DNA from: Neisseria musculi
Lineage (GTDB): Bacteria; Pseudomonadota; Gammaproteobacteria; Burkholderiales; Neisseriaceae
Reading direction: 5' to 3'
Length of the DNA: 64,000 nucleotides
NCBI RefSeq assembly: GCF_014297595.2
Contig: NZ_CP060414.2
Span: forward strand, 1,922,001-1,986,000
In this document: one piece after another, positions 63,275 through 64,000 of the stretch
Layout of the letters: every line of letters begins with the position of its first letter
Numbering within the stretch: the first letter of the stretch is position 1
The notes under the pieces: generated by a model
The model's database searches: none
The model's input: only the letters and a program-made list of their open reading frames with translations
What the model was told of the DNA's origin: nothing
Program-made: the position numbers and the translations under genes

Positions 63275-64000
63275 TTAGAAGCGGTAGTTCACACCCAATA
63301 CATACTCGCGGCCGCGTTCATAGAAGCTGATGCGGGTGGGGTCGTTGCTGAAGCGTTGGCCGTGGCTGCGGTATTTTTTATCACCGATGTTGTTGATGCC
63401 GGCGTTGATGTTGAGATTGTCTTTCCCGGTGGGTTTCCAGTTGGCAAAAATATCGTGAACGCCGTAGCCTGCTTTGTGGCCTTTGTTATACGGCGCGCGG
63501 CTGCCCGATGTGTAGGCAACGCGCTGGGCATAACGGCCGCGCCAGCCGATTTCGAGATTCGGGTGTGCGAAGCGGTAGGCAAGGCTGGTCAGCCATTGGC
63601 GGCCGGTATTCCAAAAGTAAAAAGAGCTTTCATAGTTGTCAGCATCAATCAGCTTCGAGCCGTCATACAGGGTACCGCCGATTTTCGGTTTGACGTAAGA
63701 CACGCCCGCGCGTGCGGTCAGGCCGCCGTTGCGGTAAACGGCATCCAGCTCATAACCGTGGTTTTTGAGCCTGCCGCCGTTGAAAATGCGCCCCCGGCTG
63801 TTGATCGTGCCGGTGCTGTTGCTGATGCCTGCCCACTGGTAGGCGATAACGTCTTTGATGTTTTGTTGGAACAGGCTGCCTGCCACGCTGAAATTATCGT
63901 TGCGCCATCTGAAACCGACTTCGGCACGGCGCGCTGTTTCGGCTTTCAAGCCGGCATCAACATCGGCAGCGGCTCCGGCGCGCTCGTTGGCCAGCAGCAC
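63275..64000 (-). CDS. TonB-dependent receptor, C-terminal part (cut by window edge)
   Basis: C-terminal 241 residues of an outer-membrane beta-barrel receptor. Alternating amphipathic strands, loops with NSTGTINSRGRIFNGG and LKNHGYELDAVYRNGGLTA, the family box NLNINAGINNIGDKKYR, and a terminal strand REYVLGVNYRF ending in phenylalanine for BAM recognition. The style resembles heme or siderophore receptors; substrate cannot be assigned because plug and N-terminus are outside the window. Confidence 0.88.
   Translation of the reverse strand: MLLANERAGAAADVDAGLKAETARRAEVGFRWRNDNFSVAGSLFQQNIKDVIAYQWAGISNSTGTINSRGRIFNGGRLKNHGYELDAVYRNGGLTARAGVSYVKPKIGGTLYDGSKLIDADNYESSFYFWNTGRQWLTSLAYRFAHPNLEIGWRGRYAQRVAYTSGSRAPYNKGHKAGYGVHDIFANWKPTGKDNLNINAGINNIGDKKYRSHGQRFSNDPTRISFYERGREYVLGVNYRF

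Overview
The window is a chromosomal segment of a commensal-type Neisseria (Neisseriaceae, Betaproteobacteria). The 12-base DNA uptake sequence AGGCCGTCTGAA and its complement occur dozens of times, singly and as inverted pairs behind genes. This is the AG-DUS dialect rather than the ATGCCGTCTGAA form typical of meningococcus and gonococcus. Gene content and order (tuf-secE-nusG-rplKAJL-rpoBC; def-fmt-rsmB-ntrYX; a LysM protein followed by dprA-smg-topA) also fit Neisseria. The species cannot be named from the sequence alone.

Layout. 1-5 kb: a compact YadA-type trimeric autotransporter, a histidine phosphatase, pyrD and a MazG-like protein. 5.3-9.3 kb (minus strand): a complete six-gene mlaFEDCBA operon for retrograde phospholipid transport. 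9.3-11.9 kb: a tandem duplication in non-coding DNA, then lysA preceded by the tiny lipoprotein gene lptM, and cyaY. 12.0-12.8 kb: an AT-rich three-gene cassette with a double-glycine-leader bacteriocin-like precursor and two small membrane proteins. 13.3-19.9 kb: a DODA-type dioxygenase, mrp, an NAD-dependent L-lactate dehydrogenase, queA and a purine permease.

20.9-34.9 kb (all minus strand) is the core gene-expression block. Reading in the direction of transcription it holds tRNA-Tyr, tRNA-Gly, tRNA-Thr, tuf, tRNA-Trp, secE, nusG, rplK, rplA, rplJ, rplL, rpoB and rpoC. Promoters are recognisable before tRNA-Tyr and rplK. There is an L10 autoregulatory leader, an attenuator between rplL and rpoB, and a strong terminator after rpoC. 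35-43.9 kb: a ferredoxin, a FadL-family porin, and the def-fmt-rsmB-DUF4390-ntrY-ntrX run.

44-54 kb (plus strand): LysM protein, dprA, smg, topA, rsmD, and a serine uptake and deamination pair (sdaC-like, sdaA). 54-64 kb: recQ, a small lipoprotein, photolyase, an unrecognised small protein, an M16 protease, ftsY, and the 3' end of a TonB-dependent receptor cut by the window edge.

Most of the window is housekeeping. The most unusual parts are the bacteriocin-like cassette, several families of short repeats in intergenic DNA (a 213/204-bp dispersed pair, a 200-bp tandem duplication, a degenerate GC-rich family), the use of uptake sequences as stop codons and hairpins (including a perfect 18-bp stem in the topA leader), a degenerate NtrX ATPase domain, an MlaA without a lipobox, and a RecQ with a single HRDC domain.
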